Source of the DNA: Phenylobacterium sp.
Lineage (GTDB): Bacteria; Pseudomonadota; Alphaproteobacteria; Caulobacterales; Caulobacteraceae
Assembly: GCA_018001015.1 (NCBI GenBank)
Contig: JAGNIV010000030.1
Coordinates: 1-34,951 of the forward strand
DNA length: 34,951 nucleotides
Reading direction: 5' to 3'
A program made the translations under genes and the position numbers. Under the pieces are notes generated by a model. It had not been told where the DNA came from, ran no database searches, and worked only from the letters and a program-made list of their open reading frames with translations. This document shows positions 26,275-33,020 of this stretch, piece by piece. The stretch's first letter is position 1; each line of letters opens with the position of its first letter.

Positions 26275-26841
26275 CTATTTGGTGGGCGAGCCGAGCTGGC
26301 GGCCTTCCGCCGAGGCTTCGATCAGGATGGCGAGGCGCTTGGCCCGAGTCGGCTCGGTCTTGGCGCTGGTCACCCGATGGACGGCGACCTTGCGGTACCA
26401 GGCGGGAAAAGCCTGGAAGCCCGCCCAGGCCTTGGCGTCGGCCTGGAACTGGGCAAGTTCGGCCTGGGTGAAGACCTCAGCCGGCTTCTCGTAGGAGTAC
26501 TGCTTGGTCCTGGCCTTGCCCGCCTCATAGGCCGCGCGGCCGGCGGGTTCGATCAGGCCCTGGGCGTCGAGCTCGACATAGCGCTTGAGGTTGACCTGGC
26601 TCCAGATGCCGCTGGCTTTGCGCGGTGTGAAGCGGATGCGGTAGGCGTCGTCGCCGATGCGGTGGCGCACCCCGTCGATCCAGCCGTAGGCCAGGGCCTG
26701 GTCCACCGACTTCGGCCAGCTCATCGACGGCTTACCGGAGCCCACCTTGTAGAAGCCGACCGAGAGCTCGGTCTCGCTGACGTGATGCTCGGCTAGCCAG
26801 GCGCGGAAGCCGGCGGGGGTCGGAAAGAAGACGGGCGTCAT
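26275..26841 (-). CDS. YdeI/OmpD-associated family protein
   Basis: A 188-residue protein of the YdeI (OmpD-associated, bacteriocin-protection) family. Typical stretches are 'FRAWLAEHHVSETELSVGFY', 'SMSWPKSVDQALAYGWIDGV' and 'RIRFTPRKASGIWSQVNLKR', followed by a helical tail. In enteric bacteria YdeI has been linked to resistance to antimicrobial peptides, but homologues here are uncharacterised. The homologous part starts at the ATG at 26841; no clear ribosome binding site is seen, and a longer version from 26886 would overlap the YkgJ gene. It probably reads through with YkgJ (upstream) and YjbR (downstream). Confidence 0.82.
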   Translation of the reverse strand: MTPVFFPTPAGFRAWLAEHHVSETELSVGFYKVGSGKPSMSWPKSVDQALAYGWIDGVRHRIGDDAYRIRFTPRKASGIWSQVNLKRYVELDAQGLIEPAGRAAYEAGKARTKQYSYEKPAEVFTQAELAQFQADAKAWAGFQAFPAWYRKVAVHRVTSAKTEPTRAKRLAILIEASAEGRQLGSPTK

Positions 26842-26863
26842 CACGCCAGCATAGCCCCGGCTC

Positions 26864-27382
26864 TCAGTCCTGGACCAGTTGCGCATCGGTTACGTCGCTG
26901 AGCACCATGGCGTAGGGCACGCTCTGGCCGCCACGCTCGGCATAGCCTGAGACGATCTTGTGCTCCGGGTTCACCAGGCCCAGGTCCACGTCCTCGTGCG
27001 GGAAGATGACGACACGGCGGGTGTCGATGCAGACCACCAGTTCGAAGCCGTCCATCACCCGGCGCGACATCGCCTTGATGCGGCTGTAGTAGGGCTCGCG
27101 CTTCCAGGCCATGGGACTGGCCGGATCGACGATGACATTGAGCCGCTTGCCGTCCTTCTCAGTGTACATCAGGAAACGCGCGCGGTCGGGCCGCCATGCG
27201 TCGTCCAGCTTCTCACTATCCAGCCACAGGCACATGAAGCCCACGCAGGGCGGCGGACGGTCGGCATAGACCGCGCAGCCCGCGCCGCGCCTGAAATTGA
27301 CGCACCAGTCGCCGGCCGCCTTGTCGAGCGGCGCGATGGCCAGCAGCTTGCAGCACATCCCACACTCGCCGCAGCTCTTCAT
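26864..27382 (-). CDS. YkgJ-family cysteine-cluster protein
   Basis: A 172-residue protein with an N-terminal cysteine cluster 'CGECGMCCKLL' (CxxCxxCC) and further cysteines in 'CVNFRRGAGCAVYADRPPPC' and 'FMCLW', as in the YkgJ family (YkgJ/CxxCxxCC), thought to bind zinc or an iron-sulfur cluster. The C-terminal half is a beta-rich domain with no motif I can name. The ATG has GGAG 7 bases upstream. It probably heads a transcript with the YdeI and YjbR genes. The 86-base gap upstream, to the VOC gene, shows no recognisable site. Confidence 0.82.
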   Translation of the reverse strand: MKSCGECGMCCKLLAIAPLDKAAGDWCVNFRRGAGCAVYADRPPPCVGFMCLWLDSEKLDDAWRPDRARFLMYTEKDGKRLNVIVDPASPMAWKREPYYSRIKAMSRRVMDGFELVVCIDTRRVVIFPHEDVDLGLVNPEHKIVSGYAERGGQSVPYAMVLSDVTDAQLVQD

Positions 27383-27468
27383 CGCCCGTCTCCAGCCCGC
27401 TGGCTGCCTCAGGCCATACGATGGTCCTGTGACATATTCTCATCGGTCTTAGCGCGCGCAGAGCGGAC

Positions 27469-27813
27469 CTAGACCTCGGTGAACACCGCCAACTCGTTCC
27501 CGCTGGGGTCGCGGAAGTGGAAGCGGCGGCCGCCGGGATAGCTGAAGATGGGTTTGACGATCGCGCCGCCCGCCGCGGTCACCTTGGCCAGCATGGCCTC
27601 CAGGTCCGTGGTGAAGATCACCACCAGGGGCGCGGCCGGGGTCTCCGCCGCATCGGCCTGGAAGCCGCCGTTGAGGCCGCTGTCGGCAAAGGCTGCATAG
27701 GTCGGGCCATAGTCGGTGAAGGTCCAGCCGAAGGCTTGGCCATAGAAGCTCTTGGTGGCGGGCAGGTCCGTGCCCGGCAGCTCCACATAGTCGATCTTGC
27801 CGTCTTCGCGCAT
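27469..27813 (-). CDS. VOC family protein, possibly SOS-regulated
   Basis: A 114-residue vicinal-oxygen-chelate protein with one paired beta-alpha-beta-beta-beta module: 'IDYVELPGTDLPATKSFYGQ' at the start and 'PGGRRFHFRDPSGNELAVFT' at the end, the latter with the Glu that often ligates metal. The family includes glyoxalase-like and binding proteins, so the substrate is unknown. What stands out is upstream: a perfect GTTC-N7-GTTC element ends 18 bases before the start codon, suggesting LexA control. No good Shine-Dalgarno sequence is seen. Confidence 0.82.
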   Translation of the reverse strand: MREDGKIDYVELPGTDLPATKSFYGQAFGWTFTDYGPTYAAFADSGLNGGFQADAAETPAAPLVVIFTTDLEAMLAKVTAAGGAIVKPIFSYPGGRRFHFRDPSGNELAVFTEV

Positions 27814-27830
27814 TTCGGTCGCCGCCTTCA

Positions 27831-27845
27831 GTTCTGTATTTGTTC
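27831..27845 (-). promoter_or_regulatory. candidate LexA/SOS box
   Basis: GTTC-TGTATTT-GTTC matches the alphaproteobacterial LexA operator GTTC-N7-GTTC exactly (GAAC-N7-GAAC on the coding strand of the VOC gene). The spacer is T-rich, as in Caulobacter and Rhizobium operators. It lies in the 44-base gap between the ETF-beta methyltransferase end and the VOC start, so the VOC gene is the only one it could control directly. Confidence 0.55.
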
Positions 27846-27857
27846 TTTTTTAGAAGC

Positions 27858-28520
27858 TCAGGCCGGGAGAGTCCAGACCGAGGTTTTCTTGACCTCCTGG
27901 TCCTCCAGTTCGCGGGTGGTGGCCACTTGGTATTCGGCCAGCTTGGTGAGGCCCGAGCGGGGGAAATAGCTGCGGCCCGGATCGCCGATCAGCACGGTGG
28001 CGCCGCGTGCTCGGGCGGCGGCCAGCCAGGCCATGACGGCGTCGGCCATGGGCTTTTCGTAGCAGATGTCGCCGGCCAGGATGACGTCGGCCTCGGGAGC
28101 CGGCGCGTCCAGCAGATTGGCGTCGGTGAAGTCCACGGCCACGCCGTTGGCCTGGGCGTTCAGCGCCAGCGCCGCGCCGCAGAAGCCGTCGATGTCGGCG
28201 GCCAGGACATCGGTGGCGCCAGCCTTCATCGCCGCGATCCCGACGATGCCGGATCCCGAGGCGAAGTCGATCACCCGCTTGCCGGCGACGACCTCGGGGT
28301 TGTCGAGGATATAGCGGGCCAGGGCCTGGCCGCCGGCCCAGGCGAAGGCCCAGAACGGCGGCGGCAGGCCGATCTCGGCCAGGGCTTCCTCGGTCATCTT
28401 CCAGATCGGGGTGATCTCGTCGGCGAGATGCAGTTCCAGTTCCGGCGTGTGGGGTGGAGTCTGCAGCCGGGTGTTTTCGAGGATGAAGGCGCGGCGGCCC
28501 TCGAAGCTGGGATCGATCAT
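27858..28520 (-). CDS. ETF-beta lysine methyltransferase-like enzyme
   Basis: A 220-residue class I SAM-dependent methyltransferase. The middle of the protein closely matches the human ETFBKMT/METTL20 pattern: 'FWAFAWAGGQALARYILDNP', then SAM motif I 'VIDFASGSGIVGIAAMKAGA', the acidic 'AADID' after motif I, 'DVILAGDICYE' and 'VLIGDPGR'. Enzymes of this kind trimethylate lysines of the electron-transfer-flavoprotein beta subunit and tune its contact with dehydrogenases; bacterial homologues with this activity are known from alphaproteobacteria. The ATG at 28520 begins the homologous part; an open frame continues upstream but is antisense-like. It lies 8 bases after the desaturase gene on the same strand. 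Confidence 0.85.
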   Translation of the reverse strand: MIDPSFEGRRAFILENTRLQTPPHTPELELHLADEITPIWKMTEEALAEIGLPPPFWAFAWAGGQALARYILDNPEVVAGKRVIDFASGSGIVGIAAMKAGATDVLAADIDGFCGAALALNAQANGVAVDFTDANLLDAPAPEADVILAGDICYEKPMADAVMAWLAAARARGATVLIGDPGRSYFPRSGLTKLAEYQVATTRELEDQEVKKTSVWTLPA

Positions 28521-28528
28521 CCCCCCGC

Positions 28529-29464
28529 TTAGCTGGCGGGTCGGCTCGCCGCCAGCGACAAGACCTTCAGGTAGCCCCCCGGCTCCACCAGCATGCTCTT
28601 GGTCACACCCGCCTTGGCCAGGGCCCGGTGCGCGCGGGGCAGCTGGTAGCAGGGCAGGTGCATGAACATGTGATGTTCGCAGTGGTAGTTCACATAGTAG
28701 GGGGCCAGCAGGGCGCGCTCGAGCAGGTTGGCCTTGGTGGTCCGTGCGTGGCGCAGGGGATCGGGCTCGTCCTTGGCGATGCAGGCATGCTCGGCGATGT
28801 TCCGCAGCCGGGTGATCATCGGATACCAGGTCGCCTGGGGCAGCACCCACAGCACCGGCCAGGCCCACCAGGCGCCGAAGGGCAGGCCGATGGCGGTGAT
28901 GACCACGCCCCCCATCAGCCAGCGGCGCTTGCGGCGGACTTCCTCGGCCAGGATGGGCAGGAGGGGTTGGCCGGGCTTTCGGGCCCTCAGCCGGGCGGCG
29001 AGGTCGCCGAACCGCTGCTTGAAGAAGGTCTGGCCCGTCAGGTCGCGCACCAGCTTGCGGCGCAGCGACAGCCGTGTGATCGGGAACGGCGCCGATAGCC
29101 CCAAGTCCGGATCCTCGGCCTGCTGGGCGAAGCGGTGATGGGTCAGGTGATAGGGGCGGTAGCGGGCCAGGCCCCCGCCGGTCAGCCACTCACCGGCGAA
29201 GTCGTTGATCTTGAGGTTCCTGTGCAGGGCGCCGTGGGCCGCGTCATGCATCAGGATGGCGAGGCCCAGTTGCCGGCCGCCGATGATCATCACCGCCAGC
29301 GGCAGGGTGAGAGGCCAGACCACCACCATGGCGCCGGCCGCCAGGATTACGATCCAGGCGTGAGCCACCAGGGCCAGGCCCCGCCAGTTGGAGTGGGCGG
29401 CGAGGCGCGCCCACTGCTCGGGCGGGAAATAGGTCTTGGGATCGACGCGGGCTGCGGCTGCCAT
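28529..29464 (-). CDS. membrane fatty acid desaturase
   Basis: A 311-residue di-iron membrane desaturase of the FA_desaturase family. The three histidine boxes are present: 'HDAAH', 'HLTHHRF' (HxxHH) and 'HCEHH' (HxxHH), together with membrane helices at about 30-75 and 180-215. Such enzymes introduce double bonds into membrane acyl chains or hydroxylate lipids or carotenoids; the substrate cannot be told. I use the ATG at 29464; a TTG at 29482 would add 6 residues. A perfect 17-base inverted repeat lies 37 bases upstream (29501-29517), a likely operator. The methyltransferase gene follows after 8 bases. Confidence 0.88.
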   Translation of the reverse strand: MAAAARVDPKTYFPPEQWARLAAHSNWRGLALVAHAWIVILAAGAMVVVWPLTLPLAVMIIGGRQLGLAILMHDAAHGALHRNLKINDFAGEWLTGGGLARYRPYHLTHHRFAQQAEDPDLGLSAPFPITRLSLRRKLVRDLTGQTFFKQRFGDLAARLRARKPGQPLLPILAEEVRRKRRWLMGGVVITAIGLPFGAWWAWPVLWVLPQATWYPMITRLRNIAEHACIAKDEPDPLRHARTTKANLLERALLAPYYVNYHCEHHMFMHLPCYQLPRAHRALAKAGVTKSMLVEPGGYLKVLSLAASRPAS

Positions 29465-29500
29465 GCGCGCAGTCTCGCACAAAACAACGTGACGAAACAG

Positions 29501-29517
29501 CGTGACCCCAGGTCACG
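29501..29517. promoter_or_regulatory. inverted repeat, candidate operator between divergent genes
   Basis: CGTGACC-cca-GGTCACG is a perfect 7+7 palindrome with a 3-base spacer. A further copy of the half-site CGTGAC lies just to the left (29488-29493). It is placed between the divergent desaturase and LprI-like genes, 37 bases from one start and 65 from the other. The symmetry suits a dimeric TetR- or GntR-type repressor, but the protein is unknown. Confidence 0.45.
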
Positions 29518-29582
29518 ACAGCCCTTGGGGAACATAGCGGCGCTCCCTAGGTTGGGGTCAGGACTTCCCCCCGGAGACCGAG

Positions 29583-29933
29583 ATGCGCCCGCCAATCCGC
29601 CTTGCCCTGCTGGCCGTGGCCGCAACCTTGATGGCGGGCGGCGCGCAGGCGGCCAGCTTCAATTGCGATCGGGCGCGGACAGCGGACGAACTGGCCATCT
29701 GCGCGACCCTGAAGCTGAATGACCAGGATGTTCGGATGGCCCAGCTCTACGACATCGCCCAGCATCTGGTGGCGATGGGCGGACGGGCGGCGATCCAGGA
29801 TGACCAGCAGGCCTGGCTGAAGACACGACAGGCCTGCGGGGCTGACCGGACCTGCCTGGCGCGGGCCTATACGCGGCGCATCGCCGCTCTCAACCAGGTG
29901 CTGGAGAGGGTCTACAAGCAGGGGCCTTTCTAG
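29583..29933 (+). CDS. LprI-like secreted protein (DUF1311)
   Basis: A 116-residue exported protein. A Sec signal peptide (about residues 1-23, 'LLAVAATLMAGGAQAASF') precedes a small cysteine-containing domain with 'FNCDRARTADELAICATLKL' and 'QAWLKTRQACGADRTCLARA', the DUF1311/LprI pattern with four conserved cysteines likely forming two disulfides. LprI of Mycobacterium inhibits lysozyme, so a periplasmic lysozyme-inhibitor role is possible. The ATG has GGAG 6 bases upstream. Its stop directly abuts the end of the convergent ubiA. Confidence 0.83.
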   Translation: MRPPIRLALLAVAATLMAGGAQAASFNCDRARTADELAICATLKLNDQDVRMAQLYDIAQHLVAMGGRAAIQDDQQAWLKTRQACGADRTCLARAYTRRIAALNQVLERVYKQGPF

Positions 29934-30872
29934 CTAGATCGAAGACGCCGGCCCCGCCCACATTCCGGCGGCCAGTGCGATCACCAGCAGAAGGCCCGCC
30001 AGGCTGTTGGACTTGAAGAGGGCGAGCGCACCCATGCCGTCCTTGACGTCCAGCCGCGCCGCCTGCCGCGAAAGGTGGGCGCCGAACATGGCGGCCGGGG
30101 GCAGGGAGAGGGGCCCGAGGCCGCCGACCCAGGCCGCGGCCAGCGCCAGGACGAAGGCCGCTACATAGAAGCCGAGCACAGCCTTCGGCGCGGCGTCGCC
30201 CAGCCGCAGGGCCGAGGATTTCACGCCGGCCAGGGCGTCGTCCTCCAGGTCCTGGACCGCGTAGATGGTGTCGTATCCCAGGGTCCAGAAGACGCCCGAC
30301 GCGTAGAGCAGGACGGCGGGCCAGTCGACACGTCCGGTGACGGCGGCGTAGCCCAGCAGGGCGCCCCAGTTGAAGGTCAGGCCGAGCCAGGCCTGAGGCC
30401 ACCAGGTGATCCGCTTCATGAAGGGATAGGCGGCGACGAGGCCAAGCGAGGCGACGCCGAGGCCGATGGCCACGGGGCCCATGGTCAGCAGGATGAGCAG
30501 CGAGATCAGGGCGCAGGTGACCACAAAGGCCCAGGCCTGCCTGACGCTGATCTGGCCCGACGGGATCGGCCGGTCAGCGGTGCGGGCCACCTGGGCGTCG
30601 AAGTCGCGGTCGACGATATCATTGTAGGCGCAGCCCGCCGCCCGCATCAGGGCCGCGCCGGCGAAGAACTCGGCCATCAGCAGGGCGCTCGGCCACTGGT
30701 GTTGCATGGCGCCGGCGAGCGCGATCCCCTGCCAGCCGGGCAGCATCAGCAGCCAGATGCCGGTGGGCCGGTCGAAGCGGCCCAGCTTCAGCCAGGGGCG
30801 CAGGGCCGCGGGTGCATGGCGGTCGACCCAGTTGGTGGGGGCGGCGTCGGGGAGGGGTGTGGAAGCGGTCAT
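29934..30872 (-). CDS. ubiA: 4-hydroxybenzoate polyprenyltransferase UbiA
   Basis: A 312-residue inner-membrane prenyltransferase joining a polyprenyl chain to 4-hydroxybenzoate in ubiquinone synthesis. It has about nine helices and the two aspartate-rich motifs: 'NDIVDRDFD' (residues about 84-92, NDxxDxxxD) and 'YDTIYAVQDLEDD' (about 200-212). The N-terminal 'LGRFDRPTGIWLLMLPGWQG' is typical of UbiA. Length fits the family. The TldE and UbiD genes lie to its left on the same strand but are not contiguous with it. The start is followed upstream by the leader region of the divergent ABC exporters. Confidence 0.95.
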   Translation of the reverse strand: MTASTPLPDAAPTNWVDRHAPAALRPWLKLGRFDRPTGIWLLMLPGWQGIALAGAMQHQWPSALLMAEFFAGAALMRAAGCAYNDIVDRDFDAQVARTADRPIPSGQISVRQAWAFVVTCALISLLILLTMGPVAIGLGVASLGLVAAYPFMKRITWWPQAWLGLTFNWGALLGYAAVTGRVDWPAVLLYASGVFWTLGYDTIYAVQDLEDDALAGVKSSALRLGDAAPKAVLGFYVAAFVLALAAAWVGGLGPLSLPPAAMFGAHLSRQAARLDVKDGMGALALFKSNSLAGLLLVIALAAGMWAGPASSI

Positions 30873-30937
30873 CTTGACCCCTGCATACCAGAGCGTGGCT
30901 TTCGCGCCGCAGTCAGAATTTGGCGTAACGCGGTCGC

Positions 30938-30966
30938 TTGACGGGGGAATCCCACCCGCCTAACTT
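30938..30966 (+). promoter_or_regulatory. sigma-70-type promoter of the ABC leader transcript
   Basis: TTGACG (-35, 5 of 6 consensus bases, and a match to the Caulobacter housekeeping -35) is followed by a 17-base spacer and TAACTT (-10, weaker). Transcription would start near 30973, giving a 5' leader of about 260 bases before the first ABC gene and about 38 bases before the short leader ORF. It lies 66 bases from the divergent ubiA start. Confidence 0.5.
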
Positions 30967-31010
30967 CCCGGCTCCACAGACGACGCGACCGGAAAGGAGG
31001 GTCAGCAAAG

Positions 31011-31067
31011 ATGAATGTCATCGCACCGCCCACCCTCCGTAAACGTGCGCCCGGGGTCTGCTGCTGA
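31011..31067 (+). CDS. leader peptide ending Cys-Cys (18 codons)
   Basis: A short ORF encoding MNVIAPPTLRKRAPGVCC then TGA. It is preceded by AGGAGG (30995-31000), the strongest ribosome binding site of this locus, 10 bases before the ATG. It sits 45 bases after a good promoter and 167 bases before the ABC exporter genes, with no other gene between. The last two sense codons are both TGC and lie in the loop of a small GGTC/GACC hairpin (31055-31069). These properties fit a regulatory leader peptide, with cysteine supply as a possible signal. I know of no named family, and translation is inferred from position. Confidence 0.45.
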   Translation: MNVIAPPTLRKRAPGVCC

Positions 31068-31069
31068 CC
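31055..31069 (+). promoter_or_regulatory. hairpin over the Cys-Cys codons of the leader
   Basis: GGTC-tgctgct-GACC: a 4-base stem whose 7-base loop holds the two TGC codons and the first base of the stop codon. A ribosome paused at the cysteines would melt it. It is short, so it may be chance; longer-range pairing of this region with 31071-31090 (GGG with CTCCC) is also possible. Confidence 0.35.
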
Positions 31070-31123
31070 TGAGATCTCCCTGGCCCGCGCTCCTGCCGCG
31101 CCCGCCTCAAGGACATCTCCCCC

Positions 31124-31237
31124 TTGTCTTCCGACTCCCGCCGGACCCTTCGGCGCTTCCCCATTTTCCATGACGTCGCCGATGCGCGGGCTCTCGCCGC
31201 ATCCCCCGCCGTCATCGCACATCGACGGCTCACATGA
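31124..31237 (+). other. possible 37-codon ORF overlapping the ABC start (ATGA)
   Basis: An open frame from a TTG at 31124 (AAGGA about 10 bases upstream) ends in a TGA that overlaps the ATG of the first ABC gene. The peptide shows no family. A ribosome terminating here would be placed on the ABC start, which lacks its own visible ribosome binding site, so translational coupling is conceivable. Evidence is weak: a rare start codon and no homology. The rest of the 360-base gap 30873-31233 holds the promoter, leader ORF and hairpins listed separately. Confidence 0.25.
31208..31229 (+). promoter_or_regulatory. hairpin at the expected ribosome binding site of ABC gene 1
   Basis: GCCGTC-atcgcacatc-GACGGC, a perfect 6-base stem ending 4 bases before the ATG at 31234. 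No Shine-Dalgarno sequence is visible there, so the hairpin occupies the region where initiation would be controlled. It could hold back translation of the exporter unless upstream translation opens it. Confidence 0.4.
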
Positions 31238-33020
31238 CGGACGCTTACGACGATGAGGACGGCAACCGTCCCCGCACCCTGACCAACGGCCAGGTCATCC
31301 GCTTCATGGCCGGTCACTGGATGGCCGAGCCGAAACGGTTCGCCCTGATTGCGGCCCTGATGCTGGCCTCGACGGCCTGCGACCTGTCGATCCCGTGGGC
31401 GACACGGGCCCTGATCGACGCTGTCGCTACCCCCACCTCGCCGACCGACACCGCCTGGATCGCCTGGGCCAGTCTGTCGGCCCTGTACCTGGCGTTCTAC
31501 TGCCTGCGCAGCTTCATGTTCCGCATGTCCAATGGCTACTATTCGCGGATCATGGCGCGGATGGTGACCCAGGCGTTTGCTCGGGTTCAGGCCTTCTCCG
31601 CCGACTGGCACGCCTCGAATTTCGCCGGCGCCACGGTGCGGCGGGTGAGCCGGGCCATGTGGGGCTATGACAGCGCCTCGGACGCTCTGCTGTGGATGCT
31701 GACGCCCACCTTGATCGTGCTGTCGGGCCTGGCCATCTCCATCGGCCTGAAGTGGCCGGCGGCGGGCGTGTTCGTCGCCGTGCTTGTGGTCGCCTTCGCC
31801 ATATTCAACGTCCTGGTCTCCACCCACTTCATCCGGCCGGCCAACCTCGCCTCGACGGCGCTGGACTCCCAGCTCGGCGCCAACCTGGCCGACGCCATCG
31901 GCGGCAATCCGGTGGTGAAGGGCTTCGGCGCGGAGGCGCGCGAGGAGAAGCGGTTCTCCGATCACGTGGCCATCTGGCGCACGGCGCAGAACAAGACCTG
32001 GGACCGGTTCAACACCGTGGGCTGGGGCCAGAACTTCTTCCTGGTGATCCTGCAGGCGGGCCTGACGGGACAACTGGTCCATGCCTGGAGCCGGGGTGAG
32101 GCGACGCCGGGCGACGTGGCCTTCGGCATCACCTCCTTCATCGTCATGGCGGGCTACATGCGCAACTTCAGTGAGATCACCCGCATGCTGCAGAAGGGCC
32201 TGGACGACATGGTGGACGTGGCTGCGTACATGCGCACGCCGCCGCAACTGGCCGACCGGCCGGACGCGGCGCCGTTCCGGGGCGAGCTGGGGGAGGTGGT
32301 CTTCGACCGCGTGACCTTCGGGTACGAGAACGCCGCCCGTCCGCTCTATCGGGACTTCACCCTGGTGGTGGCGCCCGGCGAACGCGTCGCCCTGGTGGGG
32401 CCGACGGGGCGGGCAAGTCGACCTTCGTCAAGCTGCTGCAGAGGCTCTACGACGTGCAGGGCGGCCGCATCCTGATCGACGGCCAGGACATCGCCGATGT
32501 CAGCCAGGGAAGCCTGCGGCGCGCCATCGCCGTGGTGCCCCAGGACCCGGCCCTGTTCCACCGCACCATCGCCGAGAACATCAGCTATGCGCGGCCCGAC
32601 GCCACGCAGGACGAGGTGGTCCTGGCCGCCAAGCGGGCCCGGGCGCACGATTTCATCGCCGGTCTTCCGAAGGGCTACGACACCCTGGTGGGCGAGCGTG
32701 GGGTGAAGCTGTCGGGCGGGGAGCGGCAGCGGGTCGCCATCGCCCGCGCCTTCCTGGCCGATGCGCCGATCCTGGTGCTGGACGAGGCCACCTCGTCACT
32801 CGACGTCGAGACCGAGCGCCAGGTGCAGGCGGCCATGGAGGAGCTGATGTTGGGCCGCACCACGGTGGTGATCGCGCACCGCCTGTCGACCATCCGGGGC
32901 GCCGACCGCATCCTGGTGTTCGAGGGCGGCCAGCTGGTGGAGGAGGGCCGCCACGCGGACCTGGTGGCGCGCGGCGGGGCCTATGCCCGGCTGCACGCCG
33001 TGACGGAGGCGGGCGCGTGA
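31234..33020 (+). pseudogene. ABC exporter half-transporter, frameshifted in Walker A
   Basis: A fused permease-ATPase gene paralogous to its downstream neighbour. The permease domain (residues 1-330) is intact, with 'FSADWHASNFAGATVRRVSR'. At residue 389 the Walker A reads GPTG then shifts: the sequence GGGG-CGGG has one base fewer than the neighbour's GGG-TCGGG. In the present frame the protein ends after 413 residues with an unrelated 25-residue tail (stop near 32473). The rest of the ATPase ('LSGGERQR', 'ILVLDEATSSLD', 'IAHRLST') continues in another frame to 33020. Restoring one base gives 595 residues, exactly the neighbour's length. It is either a real inactivating mutation or a sequencing error in a G run. 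The start ATG matches the neighbour's N-terminus but lacks a ribosome binding site. Confidence 0.85.

Noticed and set aside
31015-31173. A 52-codon ORF starting at the second ATG of the leader region
   Set aside because: It would start 14 bases from the ribosome binding site, too far, and its translation is low-complexity Pro/Leu/Arg. The 18-codon ORF fits the signal better, although this is not proven.
30869-31222. Minus-strand open frame of 117 codons in the ubiA-ABC gap
   Set aside because: No ribosome binding site, Gly/Arg-rich translation with no family pattern, and it runs antisense across the promoter and leader ORF.
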